Assembly: GCF_010093305.1 (NCBI RefSeq)
Contig: NZ_PDWS01000002.1
Span: 335,984-399,983, forward strand
DNA length: 64,000 nt
DNA from: Pseudoxanthomonas sacheonensis
Lineage (GTDB): Bacteria; Pseudomonadota; Gammaproteobacteria; Xanthomonadales; Xanthomonadaceae
Direction of reading: 5' to 3'
Shown piece by piece: positions 17,277 to 25,865 of the stretch. Under the pieces are notes generated by a model. It was not told the DNA's origin, did not search any database, and saw only the letters and a program-made list of their open reading frames with translations. Positions within the stretch are counted from its first letter, which is position 1. Each line of letters starts with the position of its first letter. The position numbers and the translations under genes were made by a program.

Positions 17277-18278
17277 CCCGTTCATGGCTTCGGCCGCCAA
17301 CTCGAACGATCGCAATCGCGCCCCGTGGTCGAACACATTGGCCACCAGCATCAGCTCGTCCGGACGATGTCTGTCTACGAATGCGGCGATCCCGCGCTTC
17401 ACCGTTTCCGGGCTGCCCACCACGCTGCATGCCAGCGCATTCTCCACGCCCAGCTTTTCATGCGGCTGCCAATAAGTTTCGATATCGTCGATAGGCGGCG
17501 GGATCAGTCCGGGCTTGCCGCGACGTAAGTTGACGAAGCTCTGCTGCGCGGTAGTGAACAGACGTCTGGCTTCGGCGTCGGTATCAGCGGCGACCACGTT
17601 CAAGGCCAGCATCGCGTGCGGCTTGGCCAGGTATTGCGAAGGACGGAAATCGCGGTGATAGACCGCCAACGCCTGGTCCATCGCGTCCGGGGCGAAATGC
17701 GAAGCGAAAGCAAACGGCAGCCCCAGCGCTGCAGCCAATTGCGCGCTGAAGAGACTGGAACCCAGCAACCACACCGGCACTTCGAGCCCGGCGCCCGGAA
17801 CGGCACGCACGAGCTGGCCGGGCTGCACCGGTGCGAAGTAGCCCAGCAGTTCCTGCACGTCGTGCGGGAATTGCTCGGCGCTATCGAAATAACGCCGCAA
17901 CGCCTTCGCCGTGGGCTGGTCGGTGCCGGGCGCGCGGCCCAGTCCCAGGTCTATGCGGTCCGGATACAGCGAGGCCAGCGTGCCGAACTGTTCGGCCACT
18001 TGCAGCGGCGCGTGGTTGGGCAGCATCACTCCGCCCGAGCCGACGCGGATGGTTTTGGTGCCGCCGGCGACATGGCCGATCAACACAGCGGTCGCTGCGC
18101 TGGCGATGCCCGGCATGTTGTGGTGCTCGGCCAGCCAGTAGCGCCGGTAACCCCAACGCTCGGCATGCTGGGCCAGATCCAGGGTATTGCGGAACGCCTG
18201 TGCGGCATCGCTGCCTTCGCAGACCGGTGCCAGATCGAGTATCGAGTAGGGAATCATTGGGGCTGCCGTCGAAGTCAT
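17274..18278 (-). CDS. LLM-class flavin-dependent oxidoreductase (YhbW/luciferase-like)
   Basis: The 334-residue product is a bacterial-luciferase-fold monooxygenase of the YhbW group. Typical segments are [41 protein letters not shown], and [14 protein letters not shown]. Members use FMNH2 and O2 on varied organic substrates; here the substrate is unknown. The stop lies in an inverted REP. An alternative start at Met8 (MIPYSILDL) would fit the family N-terminus equally well. Confidence 0.9.
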   Translation of the reverse strand: MTSTAAPMIPYSILDLAPVCEGSDAAQAFRNTLDLAQHAERWGYRRYWLAEHHNMPGIASAATAVLIGHVAGGTKTIRVGSGGVMLPNHAPLQVAEQFGTLASLYPDRIDLGLGRAPGTDQPTAKALRRYFDSAEQFPHDVQELLGYFAPVQPGQLVRAVPGAGLEVPVWLLGSSLFSAQLAAALGLPFAFASHFAPDAMDQALAVYHRDFRPSQYLAKPHAMLALNVVAADTDAEARRLFTTAQQSFVNLRRGKPGLIPPPIDDIETYWQPHEKLGVENALACSVVGSPETVKRGIAAFVDRHRPDELMLVANVFDHGARLRSFELAAEAMNG

Positions 18279-18353
18279 GGCTTCGACATGGGGCCGGCGC
18301 CGGGCATTGCCAATCCGATCAGCGACCGGACTGGCGGGACGCTGAGTTCCGCA

Positions 18354-19025
18354 TCAGCCAAGCAGATCGAAAGGACCGCCCTGCTCCAGCGCGCGCCGAT
18401 AGGCGGGACGCGCGTGGATGCGCTGCAGGAATCCGCTCAGATTGGGCTTGTCTTCCAGTCCATGGCGCACCGCGGCCGCTTCCACCGGGAAGCTCATCTG
18501 GATGTCGGCCGCGCTGAATCCGTCGCCGGCGAACCAGCGCGACTTGCCCAGCTCGCTTTCCATGTAGTCCAGGTGCAGCTTCACCTGCGGGCCGACGAAG
18601 GTCTTCATCACCTTGTCGGCGATTCCCTTGGCCACCGGTTTGACGAAGAACGGCATCGGCGCCTTCTTCAATCGCGAGAACACCAGGCTCATCAGCAGCG
18701 GCGGCATCGCCGAGCCTTCCGCATAGTGCATCCAATAACGGTAGCGCAGCCTCTCGGGCGTGCCCGGCGACGGGGCGAAATCGTGCGCGGTGTCGTAGCG
18801 TTCGACCAGGTATTCGAGGATCGCGCCGGATTCGGCCAACGTGTTTTCCCCGTCCACCACCACCGGCGATTTCCCCAGTGGATGCACCTTGCGCAGCGAT
18901 GGCGGCGCCAGCATGGTTTCGGCATCGCGCTGGTAGCGGATCACGTTGTAGTCCAGCCCCAGCTCCTCGAGCAACCAGAGCACGCGCTGCGAACGGGAGT
19001 TGTTGAGATGGTGGACGGCGACCAT
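18354..19025 (-). CDS. Glutathione S-transferase family protein
   Basis: The 223-residue product has an N-terminal thioredoxin fold with RSQRVLWLLEELGLDY (11-26), the cis-proline motif GKSPVV (51-56) and the glutathione-contacting ESGAILEYL (65-73), followed by an all-helical C-terminal domain. It would conjugate or transfer glutathione to electrophiles. The N-terminal Ser10/Ser12 could be the activating residue. It stands alone, upstream of the LLM gene on the same strand. Confidence 0.9.
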   Translation of the reverse strand: MVAVHHLNNSRSQRVLWLLEELGLDYNVIRYQRDAETMLAPPSLRKVHPLGKSPVVVDGENTLAESGAILEYLVERYDTAHDFAPSPGTPERLRYRYWMHYAEGSAMPPLLMSLVFSRLKKAPMPFFVKPVAKGIADKVMKTFVGPQVKLHLDYMESELGKSRWFAGDGFSAADIQMSFPVEAAAVRHGLEDKPNLSGFLQRIHARPAYRRALEQGGPFDLLG

Positions 19026-19125
19026 GGATGCCTCGACATAGTGGGAGAACGCGTCAGAGACGCATGCCGATCATAGCCCAACGTACTTATCGACTAATGC
19101 GGGAGTGGCCCCTGTGGGAGCGCGC

Positions 19126-19233
19126 TTGTGGGAGCGGCGTCCCGCCGCGAGCTCCTAGCCGGTACCGACAGGGCGAGTATTGAGCGACTTCATTGAAAGT
19201 GCAAAAGCTCGCGGCGGGACGCCGCTCCCACAA
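19126..19233. repeat. Long inverted repeat, 28-bp arms (GGGAGCGGCG family)
   Basis: Perfect 28-bp arms at 19126-19153 and 19206-19233 face each other across 52 bp. Each carries the nested palindrome GGCGTCCCGCC. A partial extra head (TGTGGGAGCG) lies just before the left arm. It sits between the TrhO stop and the GST start. Confidence 0.85.
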
Positions 19234-19242
19234 CGCGACTCC

Positions 19243-19980
19243 TCAGGCTGCGTCCACCAGCGGCTTGAGCTCCGGATCCAGCGCCACGCGTTCGTCGAAC
19301 ACGAAGCAGCGGCCGTCGTAGCCCTGCCCGCCGACCTGCTCGAAATAGCCCAGGATGCCGCCATCGAGCTGCAGCACGTTGTCCATGCCCGCGGCCTGCA
19401 TCCACAAAGCTGCCTTTTCGCAGCGGATGCCGCCGGTGCAGAAGCTCACCACCGTCGCGTCGGACAGATCGTCGCGGTGGGGCTGCATGGCCTCGGGCAG
19501 ATCGGTGAATTTGTCTATCGGCAAGGTCAGCGCGCCAGCGAAGGTGCCGTACTCGACTTCCTGCCGGTTGCGCGTATCCAGCAACACCACGCGCTTGCCT
19601 GCGTCGTCATGGCCTTGCTGTAGCCACTTGGCGAGTGTCGCCGGAGCGACGGCAGGGGCGCGTCCCGCCAAAGGAGAAGTCTCTTGGCGACGGAAACTGA
19701 TGATCTCCGGCTTGACCTTGACCTTGAGCCGGGCGAAAGGCTGCGCACCGCTGCGGCTGTATTTGACCCGCAGCTCGGCAAACCGCGGATCGGCCCGCAG
19801 CTGTTCGAAAAACGCGTCGATCGCCCGCTCTTCTCCGGCAAGGAAAAGGTTCACGCCTTCCGATGCGATCAATGCGGTGCCGCGCAATGCGCCCGCTTCC
19901 GCCCATGCGCGTACCTGCGCGGCCAGGGCCGACGGATCTGCGATGGGAACGAAATGGTAGGCGGCGGTATTGAGAATCAT
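19243..19980 (-). CDS. trhO: tRNA uridine(34) hydroxylase TrhO (rhodanese-like)
   Basis: The 245-residue product has an N-terminal acylphosphatase-like part (VNLFLAGE) and a rhodanese domain with active-site loop FCTGGIRCEKA, Cys181 and Cys187. TrhO uses prephenate and O2-dependent chemistry to hydroxylate U34 of certain tRNAs, the first step to cmo5U/mo5U. It is shorter than E. coli TrhO (350), ending soon after the rhodanese domain, as in other short members. The start at 19980 (MILNTAAYHF) matches the family; an in-frame ATG 9 bases upstream is possible. Confidence 0.9.
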   Translation of the reverse strand: MILNTAAYHFVPIADPSALAAQVRAWAEAGALRGTALIASEGVNLFLAGEERAIDAFFEQLRADPRFAELRVKYSRSGAQPFARLKVKVKPEIISFRRQETSPLAGRAPAVAPATLAKWLQQGHDDAGKRVVLLDTRNRQEVEYGTFAGALTLPIDKFTDLPEAMQPHRDDLSDATVVSFCTGGIRCEKAALWMQAAGMDNVLQLDGGILGYFEQVGGQGYDGRCFVFDERVALDPELKPLVDAA

Positions 19981-20020
19981 GGGCACCATTGTAAATGGCG
20001 CCAGGCGGGAACCGGAAAAC

Positions 20021-20082
20021 ATTCAACCAAAGGGTTGACAATCAAATCAGGATCGATAATATTCAACCTCATGGTTGAATAT
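20021..20082 (+). promoter_or_regulatory. ArsR operon promoter with two operator palindromes (leaderless)
   Basis: TTGACA (20035-20040), a 16-bp spacer and TAATAT (20057-20062) form a near-consensus sigma-70 promoter. A perfect 24-bp palindrome, ATATTCAACC-TCAT-GGTTGAATAT (20059-20082), covers the -10 and the ATG. An imperfect copy, ATTCAACC-AAA-GGGTTGACAAT, lies at 20021-20043 over the -35. The predicted start is 20069-20071, at the ATG, so the mRNA should be leaderless and repressed by its own ArsR product. Confidence 0.75.
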
Positions 20083-20427
20083 GACTCTCCCCAGCTGGAC
20101 TCCGTATTCCAGGCCCTCTCCGACAGCACGCGCCGCCGCATGCTGCGCAGCCTGAGCGCGCAACCGCGCAGCGTCGGCGAGCTGGCCGCGCCTTTCAGGA
20201 TTTCGCTGGCCGCCGCTTCCAAACACATCAAAGTGCTGGAACGCGCCGGCCTGGTGCAGAAGCGCATCCAGGGCCGCACCCATCTGTGCCAGTTGCGCGC
20301 CGAAGCTCTGGCCGAAGCCGAACGATGGCTGCAGTACTACCAGCAATTCTGGAGCGAACGCCTGGATGCGCTGGAAATCGCGCTGCACGCCGACACCGCC
20401 GCGCAAACCAGGAGGAAATCGCGATGA
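20071..20427 (+). CDS. ArsR/SmtB-type winged-helix repressor
   Basis: The 118-residue product has the short ArsR winged helix: VFQALSDSTRRRMLRSLS, then the helix-turn-helix RSVGELAAPFRISLAAASKH (33-52) and the wing IQGRTHLCQL. It lacks the CVC metal site, fitting the metal-independent ArsR subgroup found with SRPBCC partners. Two palindromes overlap its promoter and start codon, so autorepression is likely. The stop overlaps the next gene by ATGA. No ribosome site precedes the ATG, consistent with a leaderless message. Confidence 0.92.
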   Translation: MVEYDSPQLDSVFQALSDSTRRRMLRSLSAQPRSVGELAAPFRISLAAASKHIKVLERAGLVQKRIQGRTHLCQLRAEALAEAERWLQYYQQFWSERLDALEIALHADTAAQTRRKSR

Positions 20428-20867
20428 GCCCTGCCCCACCTATCGAAGTGCGCGTGACGCGCTACTTCGAAACCGCTCCCGAGCGCGTTTTCGACGCCTG
20501 GCTGGTGCCGCGCACGCTGGGGCAATGGATGTTCGGCCCGCGCGTGCGCGAGGAGAACGTGGTTCGGCTGGACGTGGACCCGCGCGTCGGCGGCAGCTTC
20601 TCGCTCAAAGTCGAGCGCAACGGCGAAATCATCGATCACGTGGGCCGGTACCTTGAAATCGAACGGCCCCACCGGCTGGTCTTCACCTGGGCGGTCAAAG
20701 GCCAGTCGGACGACGAACCCAGCCAGGTGCGTATCGACATCGCCGCCTCCAGCAGCGGCTGCGTGCTGACCCTCGTCCACAGCATGGATGCGAAGTGGGC
20801 CGAATACGCGCAACGCACCCAGGACGGCTGGAACACCATGCTCGACGCGCTCGCCGGGCTCTTCTGA
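20424..20867 (+). CDS. SRPBCC (AHSA1-type) domain protein 1
   Basis: The 147-residue product is one START-like domain: VTRYFETAPERVFDAWLVP at the start, GQWMFGP, then YLEIERPHRLVFTW and a final helix QDGWNTMLDALAGLF. Such proteins bind hydrophobic ligands in a deep cavity; in ArsR operons they are suspected ligand-handling or sensing partners. It is coupled to the ArsR gene by ATGA, with AGGAGG upstream, and is followed 23 bp later by a second SRPBCC gene. Confidence 0.92.
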   Translation: MSPAPPIEVRVTRYFETAPERVFDAWLVPRTLGQWMFGPRVREENVVRLDVDPRVGGSFSLKVERNGEIIDHVGRYLEIERPHRLVFTWAVKGQSDDEPSQVRIDIAASSSGCVLTLVHSMDAKWAEYAQRTQDGWNTMLDALAGLF

Positions 20868-20890
20868 CCATCCACCCGCAAGGTACGACC

Positions 20891-21424
20891 ATGAACAATT
20901 CCTACGCCGCAGTCATCGCCCCGAATACCGTGCGCATCGAACGCACCTTGCCCGGCCCGATCGAACGGGTCTGGGCGTTTCTCACCGAATCCGAAAAGCG
21001 CCGCCAATGGCTGGCGGCCGGCGAGATGGAATTGAAGGAAGGCGGCGCGGTGGAGCATGTATTCCGCAACTCGGAACTGACCGGGCACGACGGCAACCCT
21101 CCCCCGAAATACGCTGCGCACGCCGGCGAAAGCCGCATGCACGGCCGCATCACCGCCTGCGAACCGCCGCGCCTGCTCGCCTACGAATGGGGCGAAGGCG
21201 AAGACGCTTCGCACGTACGCTTCGAACTCACCCCCCAAGGCGATGCCGTGCATCTGGTCCTCGTGCACAGCCGCCTGCCCGACCGCGAGGAGATGCTCAG
21301 CGTCGCCGGCGGCTGGCATACGCACCTGGGAATCCTGCTGGACAAGCTGGAAGGCCGCGAGCCGGAGGGTTTCTGGCCGACGCATGCGCGGCTTGAGGCG
21401 GAGTACGAAAAGCTCATTCCGTAG
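20891..21424 (+). CDS. SRPBCC (AHSA1-type) domain protein 2
   Basis: The 177-residue product is a second START-like domain, with TVRIERTLPGPIERVWAFLT, RRQWLAAGEMEL and LLAYEWGEGED blocks, and a terminal helix GGWHTHLGILLDKLEG. It is clearly related to but not a recent duplicate of its neighbour. Third gene of the ArsR operon. The ATG at 20891 is preceded by AAGGTACGACC. Ligand unknown. Confidence 0.9.
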   Translation: MNNSYAAVIAPNTVRIERTLPGPIERVWAFLTESEKRRQWLAAGEMELKEGGAVEHVFRNSELTGHDGNPPPKYAAHAGESRMHGRITACEPPRLLAYEWGEGEDASHVRFELTPQGDAVHLVLVHSRLPDREEMLSVAGGWHTHLGILLDKLEGREPEGFWPTHARLEAEYEKLIP

Positions 21425-21452
21425 CCGATGGCAAATTTGAAGGAAACCAAGC

Positions 21453-21475
21453 GAGGGCTGACTAAGTCAGCTCTC
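21453..21475 (+). terminator. Possible stem-loop ending the ArsR-SRPBCC operon
   Basis: GAGGGCTGAC (21453-21462) pairs with GTCAGCTCTC (21466-21475) with one mismatch and a three-base loop, 29 bp after the operon's last stop. There is no T-run, so an intrinsic terminator is not proven. Confidence 0.35.
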
Positions 21476-21484
21476 CCGTTCCTT

Positions 21485-21554
21485 GTCATCCCGAGCGCAG
21501 CGAGGGATCTGTTCTTAGGGCGGCCAGCAGATCCCTCGCTGCGCTCAGGATGAC
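21485..21554. repeat. Inverted repeat of the GTCATCC-GAGCGCAGCGAGGGATCT type
   Basis: Arms of about 26 bp, with small mismatches, lie at 21485-21510 and 21529-21554 and face each other. Elements reading GTCATCCTGAGCGNAGCGAAGGATC are widespread in bacteria. It lies between the SRPBCC operon and the convergent DUF6164 gene. Confidence 0.8.
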
Positions 21555-21580
21555 ATGGTTCTTAATGCTTGGACAACACG

Positions 21581-21946
21581 TTAGCGCAAGAACAGATACG
21601 GCAATGCCAGCGTCAATGCCACGATGCCGATGATCGCAATCAGTATCCCCAGTACGTACCACGGACGCTGGCTGAAAAGCTTGCCGAAGGTTTCCTCGCT
21701 GCCCTGTTCGCGCGCCGCGTCTTGCGCCGCCCTGGCCCGCTGCAGGCGCTTGGCCTGGTAGTCGGCCATCAAAGCCTTGGCGCGGACGATGTCCGCATCC
21801 TCGCGCATCCAGATGCCACCCGACGAGATTCCCCACGGGCTGGGTTGGGTTTCGTAGAAATCCATGCCGCTTTCGGTCAGCCAGGCGCGCACTTCGTCGG
21901 CTTCGTCGTCGGGCACGTTGCGCAGATTTAGCAGTAGTTTGGCCAT
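21581..21946 (-). CDS. DUF6164-like protein with C-terminal membrane helix
   Basis: A 121-residue protein with an N-terminal [20 protein letters not shown] segment, a ferredoxin-like look ([15 protein letters not shown]), a charged helical middle (58-88) and one C-terminal transmembrane helix (97-119). It resembles the gammaproteobacterial DUF6164 family, whose function is unknown. The start at 21946 fits that N-terminus; no good ribosome site is visible. Confidence 0.75.
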   Translation of the reverse strand: MAKLLLNLRNVPDDEADEVRAWLTESGMDFYETQPSPWGISSGGIWMREDADIVRAKALMADYQAKRLQRARAAQDAAREQGSEETFGKLFSQRPWYVLGILIAIIGIVALTLALPYLFLR

Positions 21947-22020
21947 GTCCGCATGATAACGGCGTAACCGGGAATCGCGGCATGCGTTACCCTGCGCGCC
22001 TCCGACAACAAGGATCCCCC

Positions 22021-22452
22021 ATGCGTTTCGCACTGCCGTTGCTCGCCCTGCTGGCCCTTTCCGCCTGCGCCGACCCTGGCCCGCCGCCCGGCGGCAGCGT
22101 GGCCGAGCTGCAACGGATCGACGAAAAAACCGGTACCGGCGCGACCGCAACCGCGGGATCCGACGTCACCGTGCACTACACAGGCTGGCTCTACGACGAA
22201 AAGGCCAAGGACATGCGCGGCGAAAAGTTCGACAGTTCGGTGGATCGCGGCGAACCTTTCACCTTCCTGCTCGGCGGCGGCCAGGTGATCCGCGGCTGGG
22301 ACGACGGCGTGGCCGGCATGCGGGTCGGCGGCAAGCGGCGCTTGCTGATTCCTTCCCACTACGGTTATGGCAGCGATGGCGCGGGCGGCGTGATTCCGCC
22401 GAACGCCTCGCTGGTCTTCGAAGTCGAACTGCTTGCCGTCAAGCCGCACTGA
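22021..22452 (+). CDS. FKBP-type peptidyl-prolyl isomerase, lipoprotein
   Basis: The 143-residue product has a lipobox LSAC (Cys16) and then a complete FKBP domain: [43 protein letters not shown], and [24 protein letters not shown]. FKBPs catalyse cis-trans isomerisation at proline and assist folding; the lipid anchor places this one in the envelope. It is followed after 6 bp by a flavoprotein gene, likely the same transcript. Confidence 0.93.
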   Translation: MRFALPLLALLALSACADPGPPPGGSVAELQRIDEKTGTGATATAGSDVTVHYTGWLYDEKAKDMRGEKFDSSVDRGEPFTFLLGGGQVIRGWDDGVAGMRVGGKRRLLIPSHYGYGSDGAGGVIPPNASLVFEVELLAVKPH

Positions 22453-22458
22453 TACGCG

Positions 22459-23712
22459 ATGACCTCCCATTCCGCAGCATCTTCTCCACGCCTGGCAGTG
22501 ATCGGCGGCGGCCCCGCCGGGTTGATGGCGGCAGAAGTCGCGCGCGCGGCGGGCCTTGAAGTGGATGTCTATGAAGCCAAGGGTTCGGTGGGGCGCAAAT
22601 TCCTGATCGCCGGCAAGGGCGGATTGAACCTCACCCACTCCGAACCCCTGCCCGCCTTTATCCAACGCTTCCGCGAGCGCAGTAGCGAAGTCGGCGCCTG
22701 GCTGCGGGATTTCGACGCAGACGCGGCGCGCGAATGGGCGCGCGGACTGGGCGTGGAGACTTTCGTAGGCAGCTCAGGGCGCGTGTTTCCTTCCGACCTT
22801 AAAGCCGCACCGCTGTTGCGCGGATGGGTGCGGCGGCTGCGCGAAAGCGGTGTGCGCTTCCATGTGCATCATCGATGGTCGGGCTGGCATGGCGAGCAGC
22901 TGCGTTTCGATACGCCCGCGGGAGAAACAAGCCTTCGCGCGGACGCCGTGGTGCTCGCGCTAGGTGGCGGCAGTTGGCCGCAGCTGGGCTCCGATGGCAC
23001 CTGGCAGGCACTGCTGGCCGAAAGCGGGGTCGATGTCGCGCCGTTGCAGCCGGCCAACTGCGGTTTCGATGTCGGCTGGAGCGAGCACCTGGCCGCGCGC
23101 CATGCCGGTGCGCCGCTGAAACCGGTGGTCGCCCATTGGCGCGATGCCGATGGCCGCGAACACGCACTGCAAGGCGAGTGCGTGATCAGCGCAGATGGCA
23201 TCGAAGGCAGCCTGATTTATGCCCTGTCGGCCGAACTACGCCAGGCCATAGCCCGCAACGGCCACGCCACCCTGCAACTCGATCTGGCGCCAGGGCGCAG
23301 CCTGGAGCGCCTGCAGCAGGAATTGTCCAAGCCCCGCGGCCATCGCAGCGTCAGCGAACATCTGCGCCGCCACGCGGGCATCAGCGGAATCAAGGCGGCG
23401 TTGATCCACGAAATTCTGGACAAGACCCAACTGGATAATCCCGTGCTGCTTGCGCGCACGATCCATCGCCTGCCGCTGACCCTGAAACGCGCGCGTCCTC
23501 TGGCTGAAGCCATCAGCAGCGCCGGCGGCGTGCGCCTGGAAGCGATGAACGACCGACTGATGCTGAACGCATTGCCCGGAGTGTTCTGCGCAGGCGAAAT
23601 GCTGGATTGGGAAGCGCCGACCGGCGGTTACTTGCTGACCGCTTGCCTGGCAAGCGGCCACCGCGCCGGCGAAGGCGCGGTGGCTTGGCTCAAGGCATCG
23701 ATGCCCGCTTGA
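22459..23712 (+). CDS. HI0933-family flavoprotein (TIGR03862-type)
   Basis: The 417-residue product starts with the FAD motif VIGGGPAGLMAAE, then SVGRKFLIAGKGGLNLTHSE, where AGKGGLNLTH replaces the SGGGRCNFTN of YhiN and marks the TIGR03862 subfamily. It ends with LPGVFCAGEMLDWEAPTGGY. Reaction unknown. It is the second HI0933-superfamily protein here and follows the FKBP gene by 6 bp. Confidence 0.88.
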   Translation: MTSHSAASSPRLAVIGGGPAGLMAAEVARAAGLEVDVYEAKGSVGRKFLIAGKGGLNLTHSEPLPAFIQRFRERSSEVGAWLRDFDADAAREWARGLGVETFVGSSGRVFPSDLKAAPLLRGWVRRLRESGVRFHVHHRWSGWHGEQLRFDTPAGETSLRADAVVLALGGGSWPQLGSDGTWQALLAESGVDVAPLQPANCGFDVGWSEHLAARHAGAPLKPVVAHWRDADGREHALQGECVISADGIEGSLIYALSAELRQAIARNGHATLQLDLAPGRSLERLQQELSKPRGHRSVSEHLRRHAGISGIKAALIHEILDKTQLDNPVLLARTIHRLPLTLKRARPLAEAISSAGGVRLEAMNDRLMLNALPGVFCAGEMLDWEAPTGGYLLTACLASGHRAGEGAVAWLKASMPA

Positions 23713-23861
23713 GATGCCTGCTCGATCTGGTCGTCCGCCATGGCCCGGCAAGGGGAGAGATCCCTGCCTGCGACGATCGCGGACGTGGCAACAGGATATC
23801 CAGCGCGGTGTTGAAATTCGGTTAGAACTCCGCGTCATTCTGATGACAGAAGAGCATGTGT

Positions 23862-24014
23862 TCAGAACGGAATCGGCAATCCCAACACAGGCGCCAGCAA
23901 CCAGTAGGCGATGCCGAACACCAGCACCCACAGCAATAACTTGAGGGCGAAGCCGGCGACCTTGATCGCCAGGTAGATGCCGACCACGACCAGCACGATT
24001 CCGATCCAACTCAT
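23862..24014 (-). CDS. Small integral membrane protein (50 aa)
   Basis: A short reading frame encodes a very hydrophobic 50-residue peptide starting MSWIGIVLVVVGIYLAIKVA and ending LGLPIPF. Two membrane segments are likely (about 3-21 and 26-43). A small gene for a highly conserved protein lies 31 bp upstream on the same strand, suggesting an operon. Function unknown. Confidence 0.65.
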   Translation of the reverse strand: MSWIGIVLVVVGIYLAIKVAGFALKLLLWVLVFGIAYWLLAPVLGLPIPF

Positions 24015-24045
24015 GCGTTTTCTCCGCGGCTGCGTTGTGTGAAGT

Positions 24046-24237
24046 TCATTTGCTCTTGATGCCGCGCTTGCGCGCCTGCGACGCCACGAACATATTGTCC
24101 ACCAGGTTCGGATAAGCGCGGCCCGCCGCTTCGGCGCGTGCCTTGGCCTGTTCTATCTGTTCCGGCGTCAACTTGACGTGTCCGCCGGGTCCGGCCGGAT
24201 TCTTGCGGTCCCACGGTTTTGCGGTGCGGCTGGTCAT
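24046..24237 (-). CDS. Small conserved hypothetical protein
   Basis: A 63-residue protein beginning MTSRTAKPWDRKNPAGPGGH and containing LTPEQIEQAKARAEAAGRAYPN, then NMFVASQARKRGIKSK. It is basic, without signal or membrane segments. Its ends and internal pattern look like a real conserved small protein. It lies between the DUF1993 gene and the 50-aa membrane protein gene, all on the minus strand with short gaps, so likely one transcript. Confidence 0.72.
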   Translation of the reverse strand: MTSRTAKPWDRKNPAGPGGHVKLTPEQIEQAKARAEAAGRAYPNLVDNMFVASQARKRGIKSK

Positions 24238-24261
24238 TGCTTGGATCCTTGTGCGGCGGGC

Positions 24262-24771
24262 TCAGTACGCGCCCATGTAGTCGCGCTTGCCCACTACCAC
24301 GCCATTGTGGCGCAGCAGGTCGTAAGCTGTGGTGACATGGAAGAAGAACTGCGGCAGGCCGTAGTGCAGCAGGTAGGGCTGGCCTTCCATCCTGCGTTCC
24401 TTCGGCGTACCCGGGCGCAGCACGATCTCGCGCGAACCGGCGGCCGCGAATGCAGCCGGGTCCAGGCCGCCGATGAAATCCAGGCTGGCGCCGATCAGGC
24501 CGCGCAGATCGGCGAAGCTCTTGTTGTCGCCTTCGAGTACCGGCAGTTCCGCGCCTGCCAGGCGACCGGATACCCCGCGTGCGAAGTCGCAGGCCACCAC
24601 CACCTGCTTGGCCAATGGGAACATGTCGGGGAACAGCCGCGCTTGCAGCAGAGCGTCAGCGTCGATCTTGTGTTCGACGGCGTGCGCCTCGGCTTTGGCC
24701 AACAACTGGTCGAGGCTGCCGAGCAGTTGCTGGAAAACGGGAACGGAAGCGGCGTGCATTGAAATAGTCAT
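24262..24771 (-). CDS. DUF1993 family protein (DinB-like helical bundle)
   Basis: The 169-residue product matches the DUF1993 family: MHAASVPVFQQLLGSLDQLL at the N-terminus, ARLFPDMFPLAKQVVVACDFA, SFADLRGLI, and the C-terminal HYGLPQFFFHVTTAYDLLRH. This fungal/bacterial family has a predicted four-helix DinB-like fold with no known activity. First gene of a probable three-gene minus-strand unit. Confidence 0.92.
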   Translation of the reverse strand: MTISMHAASVPVFQQLLGSLDQLLAKAEAHAVEHKIDADALLQARLFPDMFPLAKQVVVACDFARGVSGRLAGAELPVLEGDNKSFADLRGLIGASLDFIGGLDPAAFAAAGSREIVLRPGTPKERRMEGQPYLLHYGLPQFFFHVTTAYDLLRHNGVVVGKRDYMGAY

Positions 24772-24801
24772 GGGATATCCAGGGTTGGAGAATATGTGGG
24801 G

Positions 24802-24877
24802 TTTTGTAGGAGCGGCGTAAGCCGCGATGAGGCCTTACCGGTAAGGCCTCATCGCGGCTTACGCCGCTCCTACAAAA
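24802..24877. repeat. 76-bp perfect palindrome formed by two GTAG REP elements
   Basis: The 38-bp arm 24802-24839 (TTTTGTAGGAGCGGCGTAAG and on) is exactly complementary to 24840-24877 with no loop. Each arm contains a REP with GTAG head and the inner palindrome GCGGC-GTAA-GCCGC. It lies between the RIO kinase stop and the DUF1993 start. Confidence 0.95.
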
Positions 24878-24890
24878 GCATTAAAGGGGA

Positions 24891-25748
24891 TCAATCCAGC
24901 TCGGCGGCGGCCTCGCGGCCCTGCTGGCGGATCAGCGCCTCCTCGCGGGCGTCGTTGATGGCGTCGCGCACGCCGTCCAGGTCCACGCTGCGCTCGTCGT
25001 GCACGAACTTGCCGGTCAGCGGCGTGTCCGCCAACAGATCGCCGGTTTCGAACAGCGCCCACATTTCCTCGCCGTACCAGCTGTCCAGCAGTTCCGGTGC
25101 GAACGCGCCCAGAGTGGCGGTCAGGTTGTTGACGTCGCGCAACAGCATCGCCCGTGCGGCGTTGTTGCCGCCGGCGCTGACCACCTGCGGGAAATCGATC
25201 ACCACCGGACCTTCGGCGCCCACCAGCACGTTGTAGGCCGAAAGGTCGCCATGGATCAGGCCGATGCACAGCATCAGCTGCACCTGTTTGACCAGGAAAG
25301 CGTGGTATTCGCGGGCCTGACCGGGTTCGAGTTCAAGCTCGCCCAGGCGCGGCGCCGAGAAGCCATCGGCATCGGTGACCAGTTCCATCACCAGAACGCC
25401 ATGGAAGTACCCGTACGGCTGCGGCACGCGCACGCCGGCCTCGACCAACTGGTAGAGGGCGTCGACCTCGGTGTTCTTCCAGGCCGTTTCCTGCTGCTTG
25501 CGCCCGTACTTGCTGGCCTTGCCGATGGCTCGCGCCTCGCGGCTGCCTCGCACTTTGCGGCCTTCCTGGTATTGCACGCGCTGTTTGAAGCTGCGCTGTG
25601 CCATGTCCTTGTAGACCTTGGCGCAGCGCACGTCGTCGCCGGACCGCACCACATAGACGGCCGCTTCCTTGCCGCTCTTCAGCGGGCGCATCACTTCGTC
25701 TATCACGCCGTCGTCGATCAGCGCTTGCAGGCCTTGCGGGGTCTTCAT
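24891..25748 (-). CDS. RIO-type serine protein kinase
   Basis: The 285-residue product has the RIO kinase core: SGKEAAVYVV ATP loop (25-34), Lys44 in CAKVYK, catalytic loop HGDLSAYN (166-173) and metal motif DFPQ (185-188). Bacterial RIO proteins resemble RIO1; roles in RNA or ribosome processes are inferred from archaeal and eukaryotic members. The start at 25748 gives MKTPQGLQAL; an in-frame upstream start adds ten residues unlike the family. It stands divergent to the RluF-like gene. Confidence 0.9.
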   Translation of the reverse strand: MKTPQGLQALIDDGVIDEVMRPLKSGKEAAVYVVRSGDDVRCAKVYKDMAQRSFKQRVQYQEGRKVRGSREARAIGKASKYGRKQQETAWKNTEVDALYQLVEAGVRVPQPYGYFHGVLVMELVTDADGFSAPRLGELELEPGQAREYHAFLVKQVQLMLCIGLIHGDLSAYNVLVGAEGPVVIDFPQVVSAGGNNAARAMLLRDVNNLTATLGAFAPELLDSWYGEEMWALFETGDLLADTPLTGKFVHDERSVDLDGVRDAINDAREEALIRQQGREAAAELD

Positions 25749-25865
25749 CCAGTGGGGCGGGTGGCAAAGGAAGCCCATTGTGCCTGCGCGGGGCCTTCAT
25801 CGGGGTAAACCTTGCGTTGGCATGCCAGCGCTTACACTGCACACCCTACCCGTGCCTTGCCTTCC

